From NCBI GenBank assembly GCA_035452965.1, contig DAOTCE010000012.1, positions 62,001-126,000 on the forward strand: DNA of 64,000 nucleotides, in the 5' to 3' direction. Origin of the DNA: Candidatus Paceibacterota bacterium (GTDB lineage Bacteria > Verrucomicrobiota > Verrucomicrobiia > Limisphaerales > UBA8199). The translations under genes were made by a program, and so were the position numbers. The notes beneath the pieces were generated by a model, which saw only the letters and a list, made by a program, of their open reading frames with translations, was not told the origin of the DNA and did not search any database. Positions 1 through 9,837 of the stretch are shown piece after piece; the stretch's first letter is position 1; each line of letters begins with the position of its first letter.

Positions 1-2751
1 TTAAAGGTCAAGTTCGCCCGTGCGGATGGGGGACCCGGCAACGCGCTGCTCTTCGCTCATACGGTTCACTCCGTTTCCGTGCCGCACGCCATTGCGCTTA
101 ACGCGTATCCGTTTACGGTCACGGCCTGGTTTCAGTGGGAGATCCCTGAGGACACGCTGTTGGTCCGAAAATACGACGGTGCTTTCAACGGCTGGCGGAT
201 TCGAATCGTCAACGAGCGGCTTTACGCTTCGTATTTTGCCAGCAGCACAAACTTCGTCTCGGAAGGCGCCTTCGGCCTCGACGGCGGATTCGTGGGCGAT
301 CCTGACTGGCATCACTTCGCCTTCACGGTGGATGCCAACGGCGGGAAGGTGTATCTGGACGGTGTCCTCACGGCGTCCGGCGCGTGGTCGGGCACGCCGG
401 CTGCGGCAACCACGAGCCACAACCTGATTCTGTGCGGCTCCGATCTGCCCGTAATAGGCAACCTTCGGCTGGATGAGGTAAGCTTGTGGAATACGGCGTT
501 GAGCCAGGCCCAGATTCAGTCGAATAAAAATCGCAGCCTGGCCGGGAACGAACCGGGGTTGGTGGCCTATTATCGCTGCGATGAAACCAACGGCTCCAGC
601 ACCCTGGGTGACAGCGCGCCGGCGGGTGGGTTGAACCACGGCTCGTTCACGCCGTTCACCGTGCTGTTCGGGCAGTCGCAAGTTTTCCCGTTTACGCCCT
701 TTGTGGAGACGCTCCCTGCGACCGCCGTCAGTGCGGACAACGCGACGTTGAACGGCGTGGCCAACCCGGCGGGCACGAACACCAGCGCGTGGTTCGAGTG
801 GGGCGCGACGACCAATTATGGCAGCACCACGGCCCCGCAGCCGGTCGGCAGCGGGATGGGAAACGTGAACTTCAATCAGGTCCTGGGCGGGCTCTCGGGC
901 GGTGTGGTGTGCCATTTCCGAGCCGCGGCCTCCAACGCCCTGGGCGTGGCGTTGGGCGTTGATCAAAGTTTCAGCGTTCCACTCTTCACCCCGGTCAACT
1001 TCAATTTCGCCCAACTGCATCGCGGATCGTTGGCCTGGGGCGACCATGACAACGACGGGTTTCTCGATCTCCTGATAACGGGCCTGGACGACAGCCCGTA
1101 CACAGTTCTTTTTCGATACACGGGGACCAACTTCGCCCCGGTGCTTACACCGTTCCCCGGCGTCACGGGCGATACCCGAAACGGCGCTGCCGCCTGGGGC
1201 GACTTCGACAACGACGGGCGATTGGACGTCGCGTTAAGCGGCTCCACGCATCCGAGCGTACTCAGCTTGGTCGGCCAGGTCTGGCGCAACTACGGGTTGG
1301 GCTTTTCGAACATTCAGGCCGGCATCTCGGGTGCCGTCAGCGGATCCTTGGCATGGGGAGATTATAATAATGACGGGCGCTCGGACCTTCTGATGGCGGG
1401 ATATCCCGTGGGATGCGCGATTTGGAACAATTCCCCTTTCGGGTTTGCGGTTGCGTATGCGGGGATCGATTATGTCTATGACGGAGCGGCGCGGTGGGGT
1501 GACTACGACAACGACGGACGGCTGGACATTCTGGCGGCAGGTCTGGGCGGCGCCAAATTGTGGCGGAACACCACCAACGGTTTCATCAACAGCTCCATCC
1601 AACTGCCCCTCGTGAGGGATGCTTCGATTGCCTGGGCTGACTATGACAACGACGGCCGGTTGGATTTCTTTCTCACCGGTTTGGATTACGCCAACAACTG
1701 GCACTCAGAACTATGGCGCAATACGGGCAGCGGTTTCAGCCATGTTCCGACACCAGGACTGCCGGGGGTCTACCACGGCGCGGTGGCCTGGGGCGACTGC
1801 GACAACGACGGCCGCCCCGACCTCCTGCTTACGGGAGCGACCACCACCAATGCCGCCGGCCAACCCAGCGGAAGTGTATCCCAACTGTGGCGAAACACCG
1901 CCGGCGGGTTTGTCAACAGCGGCCTGGATCTTCCCGGCGTCGCCTACAGCGCGGTCGCGTGGGGCGATTACGACAATGACGGAAAACTGGACTTCGGCCT
2001 GATGGGGGCCACGAACCTTATCGGAGGCGGGGTGGGCGGGAACCTCACGCAGATCTGGCGCAACAATACCGGGGGTCCAAACCACGCGCCCTCGCCACCG
2101 GGAGGGCTGAGCGCAAGCGCGGCCAATGGAATTGTGACGCTCACCTGGAATGCCGCCAGCGACACGGAAACGCCCTCCAGCGGATTGACCTACAACCTGC
2201 GCATGGGCACCGCTCCGGGCGGCTCCGATCTCATCGGGCCAATGGCCGCCGGCAGCGGGCTGCGGCTTCTCCCGGAAATGGGCAATCGGCAACTGGCCCG
2301 GTGCTGGTCCACTGCCGCGCTGCCCGTGGGCGTGCCGCTTTACTGGAGCGTGCAGGCGGTCGACTCCGCGTTCGCCGGATCACCCTTTGCGCCCGAGGCC
2401 GGTTTCAGATTGGTTCAGGCGCCACCGCTGTTGACGGCAGTCACAAACACCAGCCTCCCTTTCGGCGATACGAGCGGCGATGGAATCGTGGATCAACTGG
2501 AATTGAACGTCGTCCTTTCGAATTATTTCGCGACCAGCCCGTGGCTTCACCTGACCAACGTCGCCGGACTCGGCGGCACCAACGTGACCTTTGCCCTCAC
2601 CGACGATCCGGTTGCCGGCGCGTTCGGCGTGGAATACACCACCAACTTCGCGGACTGGCATTTCCTCGGGCCCGCCACGCCGCGGTATCTCTTCACCGAC
2701 ACCAACGCCCCTGCCGTTCCGCAGCGCCACTACCGCCTGCGCTGGCCGTGA
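1..2751 (+). CDS. Exported LamG / FG-GAP repeat protein, 5' partial
   Basis: The frame is open from base 1, so the true start and any signal peptide lie upstream; 916 residues are visible. Residues about 15-200 form a LamG/concanavalin A-like domain (ALLFAHTVHSVSVP, then WHHFAFTVDANGGKVYLDG, and a closing LDEVSLWNTALS). A fibronectin-like linker follows (AWFEWGATTNYG). Seven FG-GAP/VCBS repeats come next, each carrying a calcium-loop core of the type WGDYDNDGRLD. Near the C-terminus are a dockerin-like calcium loop (DTSGDGIVD) and a terminal module ending HYRLRWP. The last about 200 bp are nearly identical to the end of the next gene. I infer an extracellular carbohydrate- or adhesion-related protein; the substrate is unknown. 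Confidence 0.85.
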   Translation, partial: LKVKFARADGGPGNALLFAHTVHSVSVPHAIALNAYPFTVTAWFQWEIPEDTLLVRKYDGAFNGWRIRIVNERLYASYFASSTNFVSEGAFGLDGGFVGDPDWHHFAFTVDANGGKVYLDGVLTASGAWSGTPAAATTSHNLILCGSDLPVIGNLRLDEVSLWNTALSQAQIQSNKNRSLAGNEPGLVAYYRCDETNGSSTLGDSAPAGGLNHGSFTPFTVLFGQSQVFPFTPFVETLPATAVSADNATLNGVANPAGTNTSAWFEWGATTNYGSTTAPQPVGSGMGNVNFNQVLGGLSGGVVCHFRAAASNALGVALGVDQSFSVPLFTPVNFNFAQLHRGSLAWGDHDNDGFLDLLITGLDDSPYTVLFRYTGTNFAPVLTPFPGVTGDTRNGAAAWGDFDNDGRLDVALSGSTHPSVLSLVGQVWRNYGLGFSNIQAGISGAVSGSLAWGDYNNDGRSDLLMAGYPVGCAIWNNSPFGFAVAYAGIDYVYDGAARWGDYDNDGRLDILAAGLGGAKLWRNTTNGFINSSIQLPLVRDASIAWADYDNDGRLDFFLTGLDYANNWHSELWRNTGSGFSHVPTPGLPGVYHGAVAWGDCDNDGRPDLLLTGATTTNAAGQPSGSVSQLWRNTAGGFVNSGLDLPGVAYSAVAWGDYDNDGKLDFGLMGATNLIGGGVGGNLTQIWRNNTGGPNHAPSPPGGLSASAANGIVTLTWNAASDTETPSSGLTYNLRMGTAPGGSDLIGPMAAGSGLRLLPEMGNRQLARCWSTAALPVGVPLYWSVQAVDSAFAGSPFAPEAGFRLVQAPPLLTAVTNTSLPFGDTSGDGIVDQLELNVVLSNYFATSPWLHLTNVAGLGGTNVTFALTDDPVAGAFGVEYTTNFADWHFLGPATPRYLFTDTNAPAVPQRHYRLRWP

Positions 2752-2753
2752 TG
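2551..2753 (+). repeat. 203-bp direct repeat, copy 1 (3' end of first gene)
   Basis: By eye this stretch matches 6384-6586 with a single difference (T at 2743, C at 6576), at a fixed offset of 3833 bases. It encodes the C-terminal module of both neighbouring exported proteins. Confidence 0.85.
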
Positions 2754-2771
2754 CCAAACCGTATCCCAATT

Positions 2772-5700
2772 ATGAATACCATGCGGTTCATCCTTGCCGC
2801 GACACTGTTCGCGACCACTGCTCTCCACGCCCAAGTCGTGGCCGACGGCGCGACCAATACGCTCGCCAACGTCACCAACACGTTCACCGGCGACGTGACC
2901 GTGAGCACCAATGGCTCCTTCACCCTGCTCGCGCTCTCCGACAACGCGCTGCTGACCAACTCCGTCAACGGCATCATCGGCCGCAACGCCACGGCCAAAT
3001 CCAACGAAGTGCAACTCACCAGCCCCACCGCCCGCTGGCGGATGGGCGGCTCGCTCTTCATCGGCAGCAACGGGTCGCTGAGCCGGCTGATCATCAGCAA
3101 CGGCGGGTGGGTCGAAAATGTCAGCGCCCGGCTCAGCTTCGCCGGAGCCGTCGGCAATCAGACTGTGAGCAGCAACAACTTCGCGCTCATCACCGGCGCC
3201 GGTTCGGTGTGGAGCAACCGCAACGATCTGGATGTGGGCCAATCCGGGCGGGATAACCGGATGGTTGTGAGCGACGGCGGCCGGGTGGTAAGCCTGACCG
3301 GGAGCGTGGGCGAGAATGGGGGAGCCAGCAACAATCTTGTGCTGGTTACGGGAAACGGGTCGATTTGGAGCAACTCGATGAATTTGCGGGTGGGGGTTCA
3401 GGGATCAAGCAACCGCCTGGTGGTGGAAGCCGGCGGGCGCGTGCATGCCGGCAGCGGCACGATCGGGGATTTCAGCAGCGGCAGCAATAACCAGGTGGTG
3501 GTCACAGGCCCATCCTCGCTGTGGACCAATGCCTTCGCGTTCATTGTGGGAAACCAGGCCGGCCTTAACGAACTGGTGGTCAGTGCCGGCGGAGCACTCT
3601 GGAGCGCCGGCGGCGTGGTGGGCAACAACTTCGCGGCGGACAATCGGGCGATCGTGACCGGCCCGGGCTCGGCTTGGACCATTCCGGGCACTTTGACTAT
3701 CGGCAGCTCCGGGGCCCGCAATGCGTTGATCGCGAGTGATGGCGCCACCGTGTTGGCGACCAACCTGGTCATCGGGGCCAACACCGCTTCGGCCGGCAAC
3801 CGCCTCACCGTGGACGGCGGCACGCTGCGCGTGACAAACGTGTCGGTGACCGGAACGCTGGACGTCCGGCGCGGCACCAATGTTTTGAACGCCGGGTTGG
3901 TGGAAGCCGACCGGTTGCTGGTGACCAACTCGCAAGGCGGCTTTGTGTTCAACGGCGGAACGCTATCTGCCCGCAGCACCACCATCAACAACGGGCAGTC
4001 CTTCCACGTCGGCAACGGCGTCGACCGGGCCACCCTGGTTTTGGCGGGCAGCGGTTCGCACTCCTTCGCCCCGGGCGGCCTGCACATCTTTGGCAATGCC
4101 CTGCTCACCGGTAATGGCTCGGTCAGCGGCAACACGCTGCTGTTTCTCGACAGCACGCTGAGCCCCGGCGCGTCCATCGGAACCCTGGCTTTCAGCAGTT
4201 CGCCCCAGTTGTCGGGGACGACGCTGATGGAAATCAGCAGGACCGGCACGGTGTTGACTAACGACCGGGTGACCGTAACGGGCACGATCACATACAACGG
4301 CTCGCTCGTCGTCACGAACATCGGCCCGACGGCTTTGGCACCGGGCGATCGCTTCCCGCTGTTCGCGGCGGGAACTTACGCCGGGGGCTTCGGCAGCCTT
4401 GCGCTGCCACCGCTCAACCCGGGCCTGGCTTGGACCAACAAGCTGCTCGTGGACGGTTCGATTGAAGTGGTCGGCCTCATCGTGCAGACGCTGCCGGCCG
4501 CCATCGCCTCCAACACCGCCACGCTCAACGGCGTGGTGAATCCCGGCGGCAATAACGCCACGGCGTGGTTCGAGTGGGGCACAACGACAAACTACGGCAA
4601 CTTCACCGCACCGCAGGCGCTGGGCAGCGGCCTCAACCCGACGAACTTCAGCCAGTTCCTCGCCGGTTTGGCTGGCGGTGTCGCGTACCATTTCCGCGCC
4701 GTCGCCTCCAACAGTTTTGGGTTGAGCTTTGGTAGCGACCAGAGTTTCATGCCGCCCGCATTCGTTGATATCGGCGCGGGGTTGCCGGGTATTGACTCGG
4801 CTCACACAACGATTCTAGTTGGGACATCCGGCTCCGCCGCCTGGGGAGATTACGACAACGACGGGCGGCTGGACGTCCTGCTGGCTGGCAATGAGATTTG
4901 CCAGATTTGGCGAAACTCCGGCGCCGGCTTGACGCTCAGTACCAATTTTACGTTATCCCTTAGCGCCTGCTCAGTCGCGTGGGGAGACTACGACAACGAC
5001 GGGCGGCTGGATTTCTTGGCGGCGGGCGGAACCGGCGGGTTACCTACCGTGGGCGTTACCAAGGTCTTTCACAATACAGAAAGTGGATTCATTGACGGTA
5101 ACACCAATGTCGACGCGCTGTTGTTGGGAACTTACGCCGGAGCCGCAGCCTGGGGCGACTTTGACAATGATGGGCTTCTGGAAATCCTGTTGACTGGCAT
5201 TGGGATTGCCACCGATGCATTGTGGCGCAATGTTGGGAACGGGTGGTCAAATATCAATTCAGGTTTGCCGGCACCGGACAACAGTTGCGCAACGTGGGGC
5301 GATTACGACAACGACGGCCGGCTCGATGTTCTCTTGAATGGAGGACTGCCCCCGGTCTGGCGCAACGTGGGAGGTGCGTTTACCAACAGCGGTGTCGGGC
5401 CGCCGGCGATCCGGCGCGGCTCCGTGGCCTGGGGCGATTATGACAACGACGGGCACCTGGACATGTTGCTGACTGGGGCCCAATTGGCAGACGGCATCGG
5501 GGCCATATCACAGATCTGGCGCAATACCGGCCACGACTTCACCAACATTAATGCCGACCTTCCGGCGGTCTTCAGAAGCGCGGCAGCGTGGGGCGATTAT
5601 GACAACGACGGCCGGCTGGACTTCGTTCTCACCGGGACAACGAATGCCGACGCCAGCGGAAGCATCGCCCAGATCTGGCGGAATACGGGCGCTGGTTTCA

Positions 5701-6584
5701 CGAACATCAACGCAGGCTTGCCGGGGGTTTCATGCAGTTCCGTCGCCTGGGGAGACTACGACAATGATGGACGGTTGGATATCCTGATTACCGGAACGAA
5801 CGCAATCTTGGGAAGAATCTCGAAGATTTGGCGCAATCAGACGCCGACACAGAACGCCCCTCCTTCGGCACCGGTAGGCCTCACCGCCACCGTCCTGGGC
5901 AGTCAGGTGATGCTGAGCTGGGATGCGGCAAGCGATGGGCAAACTCCCGCCAGCGGCCTCTCCTATAACGTGCGCATCGGTTCGACGCCCGGCGCCTCTG
6001 ACATAATGGGGCCGATGGCAGGCGAAACTGGATTCCGCCGTCTTCCGCAGATGGGCAATGCGAATGGACGTTTGTTTGCGCTATTCAACACCGCATCGAG
6101 CCAGCCTTATTACTGGAGCGTTCAAGCTGTCGATACCGCCTTTGCCGGAGGCCGGTTCGCATTCGAGCAGAGCTTCAGTGTGACCAATGCTCTGCTTCTA
6201 GCTTCGGTCAATGGCGAACCCGTCGGCCCTCTTCGCGTGCCGGGCGATCAAAATAGCGACGGCATCGTGAGCCAGTCCGAACTTGCCGCAGTGCTGGAGA
6301 ACCTCAACGGTGATGGCATTCTTACTGAAGCCGACCTTGACCTGGTTCTGTCGTACTATTCCCCGAACAGCCCATTCCTCCAGCTGACCAACGTCGCCGG
6401 ACTCGGCGGCACCAACGTGACCTTTGCCCTCACCGACGATCCGGTTGCCGGCGCGTTCGGCGTGGAATACACCACCAACTTCGCGGACTGGCATTTCCTC
6501 GGGCCCGCCACGCCGCGGTATCTCTTCACCGACACCAACGCCCCTGCCGTTCCGCAGCGCCACTACCGCCTGCGCCGGCCGTGA
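2772..6584 (+). CDS. Exported autotransporter-type beta-repeat / FG-GAP protein
   Basis: 1,270 residues. I chose the ATG at 2772 because MNTMRFILAATLFATTALHAQ is a clear signal peptide; an in-frame ATG at 2751 overlaps the previous stop and is the alternative. The first about 560 residues are autotransporter-associated beta-strand repeats (recurring NQVVVTGPSSLW and NELVVSAGG units, then a LSPGASIGTL segment). A fibronectin-like linker (AWFEWGTTTNYG) leads into seven FG-GAP/VCBS repeats (WGDYDNDGRLD). A calcium-loop segment follows (DQNSDGIVS, LNGDGILTEADLD), then the same C-terminal module as the upstream gene. Together with its neighbours it looks like a family of paralogous surface or secreted proteins made by module shuffling. 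The ligand is unknown. Confidence 0.85.
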   Translation: MNTMRFILAATLFATTALHAQVVADGATNTLANVTNTFTGDVTVSTNGSFTLLALSDNALLTNSVNGIIGRNATAKSNEVQLTSPTARWRMGGSLFIGSNGSLSRLIISNGGWVENVSARLSFAGAVGNQTVSSNNFALITGAGSVWSNRNDLDVGQSGRDNRMVVSDGGRVVSLTGSVGENGGASNNLVLVTGNGSIWSNSMNLRVGVQGSSNRLVVEAGGRVHAGSGTIGDFSSGSNNQVVVTGPSSLWTNAFAFIVGNQAGLNELVVSAGGALWSAGGVVGNNFAADNRAIVTGPGSAWTIPGTLTIGSSGARNALIASDGATVLATNLVIGANTASAGNRLTVDGGTLRVTNVSVTGTLDVRRGTNVLNAGLVEADRLLVTNSQGGFVFNGGTLSARSTTINNGQSFHVGNGVDRATLVLAGSGSHSFAPGGLHIFGNALLTGNGSVSGNTLLFLDSTLSPGASIGTLAFSSSPQLSGTTLMEISRTGTVLTNDRVTVTGTITYNGSLVVTNIGPTALAPGDRFPLFAAGTYAGGFGSLALPPLNPGLAWTNKLLVDGSIEVVGLIVQTLPAAIASNTATLNGVVNPGGNNATAWFEWGTTTNYGNFTAPQALGSGLNPTNFSQFLAGLAGGVAYHFRAVASNSFGLSFGSDQSFMPPAFVDIGAGLPGIDSAHTTILVGTSGSAAWGDYDNDGRLDVLLAGNEICQIWRNSGAGLTLSTNFTLSLSACSVAWGDYDNDGRLDFLAAGGTGGLPTVGVTKVFHNTESGFIDGNTNVDALLLGTYAGAAAWGDFDNDGLLEILLTGIGIATDALWRNVGNGWSNINSGLPAPDNSCATWGDYDNDGRLDVLLNGGLPPVWRNVGGAFTNSGVGPPAIRRGSVAWGDYDNDGHLDMLLTGAQLADGIGAISQIWRNTGHDFTNINADLPAVFRSAAAWGDYDNDGRLDFVLTGTTNADASGSIAQIWRNTGAGFTNINAGLPGVSCSSVAWGDYDNDGRLDILITGTNAILGRISKIWRNQTPTQNAPPSAPVGLTATVLGSQVMLSWDAASDGQTPASGLSYNVRIGSTPGASDIMGPMAGETGFRRLPQMGNANGRLFALFNTASSQPYYWSVQAVDTAFAGGRFAFEQSFSVTNALLLASVNGEPVGPLRVPGDQNSDGIVSQSELAAVLENLNGDGILTEADLDLVLSYYSPNSPFLQLTNVAGLGGTNVTFALTDDPVAGAFGVEYTTNFADWHFLGPATPRYLFTDTNAPAVPQRHYRLRRP

Positions 6585-6586
6585 TA
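6384..6586 (+). repeat. 203-bp direct repeat, copy 2
   Basis: Second copy of the 2551-2753 repeat, with one mismatch. Both copies end at the stop codon plus two bases, after which the sequences diverge. Confidence 0.85.
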
Positions 6587-6603
6587 TCCGACGGACCCCC
6601 ACA

Positions 6604-6780
6604 ATGAGGCCTCCACGATTCGGCTTTGCCGTAGTGCTGCTCGTCAGCAGCACTCTGAACGCCCAATCGTCGCGGATGGCGCGACCAACCCCGCCACGAT
6701 CCCGGCCACCGTCCGACAAAGCTCTTCCGGTTGGCCAAACCGTGAACCCAAGGCACCGACGCAGACAGCCCGGAATATGA
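6604..6780 (+). pseudogene. Relic of a signal-peptide gene start, frameshifted
   Basis: The ATG at 6604 opens a signal-peptide-like segment (MRPPRFGFAVVLLVSS, then LNAQ). Compared with the gene at 2772, whose signal peptide is followed by VADGATN, the same VADGATN coding occurs here but shifted to another frame just after the AQ cleavage site. It reads in the frame of the downstream gene at 6777. This looks like the decayed 5' end of a paralogue, with the rest lost or replaced. It could also be chance similarity in a leader region. Confidence 0.45.
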
Positions 6781-8618
6781 AAACGAAAACCCTGCCTCAG
6801 TCCATCGGGTCGGCCGCCCTGGCCGCCCTGTTGCTCATCGCGCCGCCCGCCCTCCACGCCCAGTCACCCGCTCCCTCCGGCACCGTCCTCACCATCGCCG
6901 GCAACGGCTCGCCGGGGTTCTCGGGCGACGGCGGGCCGGCCACCAATGCCATGATTCACGGGGTCAACGGTCTGGCGGTGGGGCCGGATGGCACCCTTTA
7001 TTTCGCTGACACAGGCAACTTTCGGGTTCGCGCGCTTGACCCGGCCAGCGGCATCGTTCGCACCGTCGCCGGCAACGGGGGCATCGGCGACACCGGCAAC
7101 GGCGGCCCGGCCACGCTTGCGCAGTTGAATCTGCCCGAACGCCTCGCCTTGGATGCGGCAGGCACGCTCTTCATCTGCGACACGGTCAACTTTCGCATCC
7201 GGCAGGTCGTCCCCGTCAGCGGGATCATTACAACCATCGCCGGCAGCGGATTCAATGGCCTCTCGACCGGCGATGGCGGGCCGGCAACCAACGCCTCGTT
7301 CACCGACATGGCATTCGTCGCAGCCGATCACCTCGGCAATGTGTTCGCCACCGACGACCACCGGCTCATTCGCCGCACCGATGCCCTCACGGGCATCATC
7401 ACCACGATCGCCGGGGGTGGAGCCGGCGCTCCCGGTGCCGGCCTGGCCACGAACATGGCTTTCACCGACCTCGCGGGCATGGCCGTCGGCTATGCCGGGG
7501 AGCTCTTCTTCTCCGGCAACTACCGGGTATTCCAACTCGACCTGGCCAGCGGCCTGATGGCGCCTTACGCCGGCGGCCCCAGCGGGGGCTACGGCGGTGA
7601 CGGCGGGCCCGCCACAAACGCCGTGTTCGGCGGTATCACTGCCCTGGCCGTTCCGCCCGGGGGAGGATTGCTCATTGCGGACTCGGGCAACGCGCGAATC
7701 CGCTACGTCGTGCCGGACTCCATCAGCCTGACCAACGATAGCGGCCAAACCGCCTTCCACCTGCCCTGGGTCAGCGCGCTGGCCGGTGGTCTCACCGTTG
7801 CGAACAACACCAACCTGGCTTCCGTGAATATGGGGTCGCTGACCACCGTCGGCGGCAACCTCACTCTTGGGCCCAACGCTCCCGATACGGTCGTAGACAT
7901 GACCAGTCTCACCGACTACGGCTGCGGCACCAACGAGGTGACGATGACCTTGGACGGCGGCACCGTCCAGGTGACCAACGGGTTGACCCTCTGCACGAAC
8001 GGCACGCTCACCGGCTCCGCCACGCTGGATGGCAGCGTGACCAATAGCGGCACGATCGAGCCCGGGTCCTCGCCCGGCAGCTTCAACATCGCGGGCAGCC
8101 TCGTTCTGCTTCCAGGCTCCCGGTTGCGCCTCGAGCTCGGCGGCCCGGAGGCGGGCTCGCAATACGACCAGCTCAACGTCAGCAATGCGGTCACCTATGG
8201 GGGCACGGTCACCGTGCAACTTATCAATGGGTTCACGCCCTCGGCGGGCCAGGTCTTCCAGCTCATCAACACCCCCAGCCGCCTTGGCGCCTTCGCCGGC
8301 GCCAGCCTGCCCGCCCTGCCCGCTGGCCTGACCTGGACCAATCGCCTGGCCGCCGACGGTTCTATTGCTGTGGTCGCGCAGGAAGTTCCGCCGCAACTGC
8401 TCAATCCGCTGGTGCTGGGCAACGGCAGTTTCCAATTCGGCTTCACCAACCCCGCCGGCGCATCCTTCACGGTGCTGACCGCCACCAATCCTGCCTTGCC
8501 CTTGAGCAACTGGACCGCGCTCGGCCCGCCCGCAGAGCCTTCCCCCGGCCAGTACCAATTCACCGACGCGCAACACACCAACGACGCCCGCCGGTTCTAC
8601 CGCCTCAGCAAACCATAG
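6777..8618 (+). CDS. Exported NHL-repeat protein with beta-strand C-terminal region
   Basis: 613 residues with a signal peptide (about residues 1-29, ending ALHAQ). Residues about 35-310 hold NHL-type propeller repeats with the typical TIAGNGSPGFSGDGGPAT motif alternating with ADTGNFRVRALD and ADSGNARIRYV. Residues about 390-530 are autotransporter-associated beta-strand sequence (SGTIEPGSSPGS, then YDQLNVSNAVTYGG). The terminal module ends in FYRLSKP. NHL propellers bind protein or carbohydrate ligands; no catalytic residues are recognisable. It closes the paralogous exported cluster and probably ends transcription before the small gene at 8671. Confidence 0.85.
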   Translation: MKTKTLPQSIGSAALAALLLIAPPALHAQSPAPSGTVLTIAGNGSPGFSGDGGPATNAMIHGVNGLAVGPDGTLYFADTGNFRVRALDPASGIVRTVAGNGGIGDTGNGGPATLAQLNLPERLALDAAGTLFICDTVNFRIRQVVPVSGIITTIAGSGFNGLSTGDGGPATNASFTDMAFVAADHLGNVFATDDHRLIRRTDALTGIITTIAGGGAGAPGAGLATNMAFTDLAGMAVGYAGELFFSGNYRVFQLDLASGLMAPYAGGPSGGYGGDGGPATNAVFGGITALAVPPGGGLLIADSGNARIRYVVPDSISLTNDSGQTAFHLPWVSALAGGLTVANNTNLASVNMGSLTTVGGNLTLGPNAPDTVVDMTSLTDYGCGTNEVTMTLDGGTVQVTNGLTLCTNGTLTGSATLDGSVTNSGTIEPGSSPGSFNIAGSLVLLPGSRLRLELGGPEAGSQYDQLNVSNAVTYGGTVTVQLINGFTPSAGQVFQLINTPSRLGAFAGASLPALPAGLTWTNRLAADGSIAVVAQEVPPQLLNPLVLGNGSFQFGFTNPAGASFTVLTATNPALPLSNWTALGPPAEPSPGQYQFTDAQHTNDARRFYRLSKP

Positions 8619-8670
8619 ACCCAAGCCAATGACCAGAAAACAAGAACAACAACCGAAAGGAGCAGTTATT

Positions 8671-9150
8671 ATGACCATTCAATCCATCAAACCGTCCGTC
8701 GTCGAGACGCCTCGCCGAGGCGTCCGGCGGACGTTTCAGCGAAACACCCCTACCCTCGTCGCGGCGGCCCTGGTGCTGGCCCTGGCCGGCGTCTTCGTCG
8801 CCCGCACCGCCTTCGCGAGGGTCGCGAGAAACACCATTGACCCCGTCGGCATCGTGGCCCACAACGGCCGCCACGTCACGCTGACCGGGCCGATCGCGAT
8901 CACCGCCGGCGAGCGGGCGCTCATGCGCGTGACGGTGACCCAGCGGACCACCGGCGCGGTGGCCGAGGGCTACGCCGTGTTCAGCGGCACCGGCGCTACC
9001 AACCAGTGGGAGATCGAAGCCGCCGTCCACGGCTGCGAACGGCTCGAGGCCGGCCCCGCCATCGCCGTGGCCCTCGCCCGCTCCGCCCGGCATGGCCGCG
9101 CCACCGACGCCCACCAATGGCTGGTGGACATCACGCTGGTCCAGGAGTAG
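8671..9150 (+). CDS. Small membrane-anchored or exported protein, unknown
   Basis: 159 residues. The ATG at 8671 is preceded by GAAAGGAG about 7 bases upstream; an in-frame ATG at 8629 has no such site. One hydrophobic segment (LVAAALVLALAGVFVA) lies near residues 30-46, followed by an extracytoplasmic part with beta-strand character (GPIAITAGERALMRVTVTQR). I do not recognise the family. It sits just before a large inverted-repeat element, which may end its transcript. Confidence 0.65.
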   Translation: MTIQSIKPSVVETPRRGVRRTFQRNTPTLVAAALVLALAGVFVARTAFARVARNTIDPVGIVAHNGRHVTLTGPIAITAGERALMRVTVTQRTTGAVAEGYAVFSGTGATNQWEIEAAVHGCERLEAGPAIAVALARSARHGRATDAHQWLVDITLVQE

Positions 9151-9837
9151 AGCCCTCCGGGCGCATCTGGACACCGCCACCATTTTCCCCCTCACCCCGG
9201 CCCTCTCCCCCGCCGAGGGGGAGAGGGCCGGGGTGAGGGGGCTGGCGGTGGCACTGATGAGATGCGCCCGAGCCCTCCTGCAAATTCCCTGTAACCTTGA
9301 CAACGCCGCGTTCGTCGATATCCTATGACCCGTTGGTGGCGAGTCCTCGGCGCCTGCCGCTGGTGCCCCGGCGGCCGGAAGGCGGTCCGGCCTCGGACTT
9401 CCCCCCGGCGCGGCGGAGAGGAGGGGCTGAAAAAGCCAGGAACATGCTTGCAACATGCAGGGAACTACGGTGGCGGTGCGGCACCGCTCCCGCTCCCCTG
9501 GCGTTCTCCTCCCGCGGATCACCCGATCACGATCAGATGCATGGACTCGGGCAGGTGCGCCGCCACCCGCGCCACCACGTTGCCCTTGAGCAGGTTCACC
9601 AGCGCCGCCCGCCGGCCCTCAGCGCTGCACGCCTGAGCCGCATCCATGCAATCCGTGGTGGCTCTTTTGAATAGTCACGGCGGAGGGAGAAGTGGCTTTT
9701 CGGCTCACCGAGCATGCGACGAGCTTATCCGGAGCCGCGCACGGGCGTCAACAGGTAGTTTGTGTCCGCTCTGCCTGGACCGACGGCTTCGCCTGGTGCT
9801 TGCATCCAACCACGCGAGGGTCTACGCTTGCTTCACC
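9151..9837. other. Gene-poor gap with hairpin element and a short minus ORF
   Basis: No convincing long gene. It holds the hairpin element at 9187-9241. A 42-codon minus-strand frame (9519-9647) encodes a peptide ending AAHLPESMHLIVIG, which I cannot assign; it may be a gene fragment. Several overlapping plus frames between 9297 and 9674 have no recognisable protein character. Confidence 0.5.
9187..9241. repeat. Perfect 25-bp-stem hairpin element (REP-like)
   Basis: Left arm 9187-9211 and right arm 9217-9241 are perfect reverse complements around a GCCGA loop. Imperfect complementarity continues outward (GGGCGCATCT near 9159 pairs with AGATGCGCCC near 9260), so the full palindrome spans roughly 9155-9278. 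No T-tract follows, so it is a repetitive extragenic palindrome or small non-autonomous element rather than a classical terminator, though it could stop or stabilise transcripts. Confidence 0.8.

Noticed and set aside
6864..8678. 604-codon minus-strand frame
   Set aside because: Antisense to the NHL-repeat gene; it arises from high GC3 and repeats.
9297..9674. Overlapping plus frames after the hairpin element
   Set aside because: No protein-like composition; start and stop arrangement gives no support.
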